Positions 63,407 through 64,000 of a stretch of DNA of 64,000 bases are shown here, one piece after another (within the stretch, counting starts at the first letter, position 1; every line of letters starts with the position of its first letter). The translations under genes were made by a program, and so were the position numbers. The DNA is taken from assembly GCA_964609675.1 (NCBI GenBank), contig CAZSRX010000002.1, forward strand, positions 1-64,000, written 5' to 3'. The stretch is from CAZSRX01 sp964609675 [NCBI: uncultured Bacteroidota bacterium]. Its GTDB lineage: Bacteria > CLD3 > SB21. The notes under the pieces are model-generated. The model did not search any database, had not been told where the DNA came from, and saw nothing but the letters and a program-made list of their open reading frames with translations.

Positions 63407-64000
63407 CAGGAAACCTTATCACTATTTATGAGTTTTAAAAAACTTTCTTCGTCGAGCACCGGGATGCCGAGCGTTTTGGCTTTGTCCAATTTGCTTCCCG
63501 GATCCGAACCGGCAATAAGATAATCGGTGTTTTTGCTGACCGCCGAAGCGACTTTTCCTCCCCGTTCTTCAATCATCCGCTTTATTTCATGGCGGGCATA
63601 ATTTGGCAAGGTACCGGTAAGCACAAATATTTTACCGCTCAGGGTGGGCTCCGATGAGGAAGCGCCTGAAGCGCGGTAACTGACATTGACGCCGGCATCG
63701 GTGATTTTTTTTATAATTTTTTGGTTTTCAGAATTTCTAAAAAAACCCGCGATACTGGCGGCGGTTCTTTCGCCGATGCCCGGTATTTGCGATAGTTCAT
63801 CGGCGGTTGCCGACAGGAGCGCATCCAGGGTACGGAAATGACGTGCCAGGTCTTTAGCGCTTTCTTCGCCCACAAAACGGATTCCGAGACCGTAAATTAG
63901 CCGCTCCAGCGATTGGGTTTTACTTTTTTCAACCGCCGTCATCAGGTTTTGCGCGCTTTTAGGACCCATACGTTCAAGGGCAACCAGATCATCATATTTA
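63406..64000 (-). CDS. ligA: NAD-dependent DNA ligase LigA, C-terminal part (runs off the window)
   Basis: This is the C-terminal segment of NAD-dependent DNA ligase, which seals nicks in replication and repair. The frame is open to the window edge (KYDDLVALERMGPKSAQNL), so the real start lies beyond 64000. The visible part has helix-hairpin-helix motifs (LIYGLGIRFVGEESAKDL and LSQIPGIGERTAASIAGFF) and a BRCT domain (about the last 75 residues). The BRCT domain contains LSGKIFVLTGTLPNYARHEI and KNTDYLIAGSDPGSKLDKA. The adenylation and OB-fold domains are outside. The stop overlaps the start of the subtilisin gene. Confidence 0.97.
   Translation of the reverse strand, partial: KYDDLVALERMGPKSAQNLMTAVEKSKTQSLERLIYGLGIRFVGEESAKDLARHFRTLDALLSATADELSQIPGIGERTAASIAGFFRNSENQKIIKKITDAGVNVSYRASGASSSEPTLSGKIFVLTGTLPNYARHEIKRMIEERGGKVASAVSKNTDYLIAGSDPGSKLDKAKTLGIPVLDEESFLKLINSDKVS

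Overview
The window looks like a chromosomal segment of a bacterium of the Fibrobacterota-Chlorobiota-Bacteroidota (FCB) group, most likely close to Ignavibacteriota, Calditrichota or related candidate phyla. The basis is indirect. Five exported proteins end in a type IX secretion (T9SS) type A sorting domain of the NYPNPFNP kind, and there are several YCF48/BNR-like propellers, an SprA-like outer-membrane protein and a DUF3098 protein. No rRNA or other strong taxonomic marker lies in the window, so the assignment is inference. No tRNA, rRNA, CRISPR array or prophage was seen.

Layout. 1-3107 (minus): a sensor-kinase-like protein cut by an in-frame stop, then a three-gene set that reads as cobalamin handling (PduO-type adenosyltransferase, BtuG-like beta-propeller lipoprotein, DUF6580 membrane protein). 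3301-4371 (plus): phosphoglucose/phosphomannose isomerase. 4390-8900 (minus): an SprA-like outer-membrane protein overlapping an NHL-repeat protein. 8960-9721 (plus): a lipoprotein cyclophilin. 9735-20705 (minus): miaA-mutL, two small membrane or lipoproteins, a TauE/SafE permease, a C-terminal processing protease, a YCF48-M23-golvesin protein and a membrane HExxH/TPR protein, closely packed. 20792-21403: a lysine-tailed YbjN-like protein. 21568-28063 (plus): a DUF2520 protein, a lipoprotein, ruvC, a PASTA protein, a glycosyltransferase, a PEBP lipoprotein, a CheY-like regulator, an exported protein and an A-type Fe-S carrier.

28113-37413 (minus) holds a zinc-finger protein, a DUF3098 protein and three T9SS cargo proteins (nuclease/lamin-tail, subtilisin, choice-of-anchor J). 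37765-46991 (plus) holds a two-component-propeller histidine kinase, an operon of ADP-forming acyl-CoA synthetase, membrane protein, aminotransferase and small EF-hand-like protein, and a DUF2914 protein. 47119-55290 (minus) is one giant 2723-residue T9SS cargo protein. 57627-64000 (minus) holds an M28 peptidase, a radical SAM protein, RNase G, a second T9SS subtilisin and the 3' part of ligA.

The most unusual region is 55667-57600. A 220-residue HUH/Y1 REP-associated tyrosine transposase (RAYT) is bracketed by two arrays with 18 copies of a 20-bp stem-loop. Fifteen copies are perfect palindromes with a covarying stem pair. Copy-to-copy spacing follows 37 + 15n bp in 13 of 16 intervals, because each stem-loop is followed by 0 to 3 copies of a 15-mer derived from its own 3' arm and then a 14-bp linker. 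Part of the left array has amplified as near-identical 134-bp units. This looks like a RAYT with its REP/BIME-like substrate family, but with an architecture that I do not recognise from described REP families.
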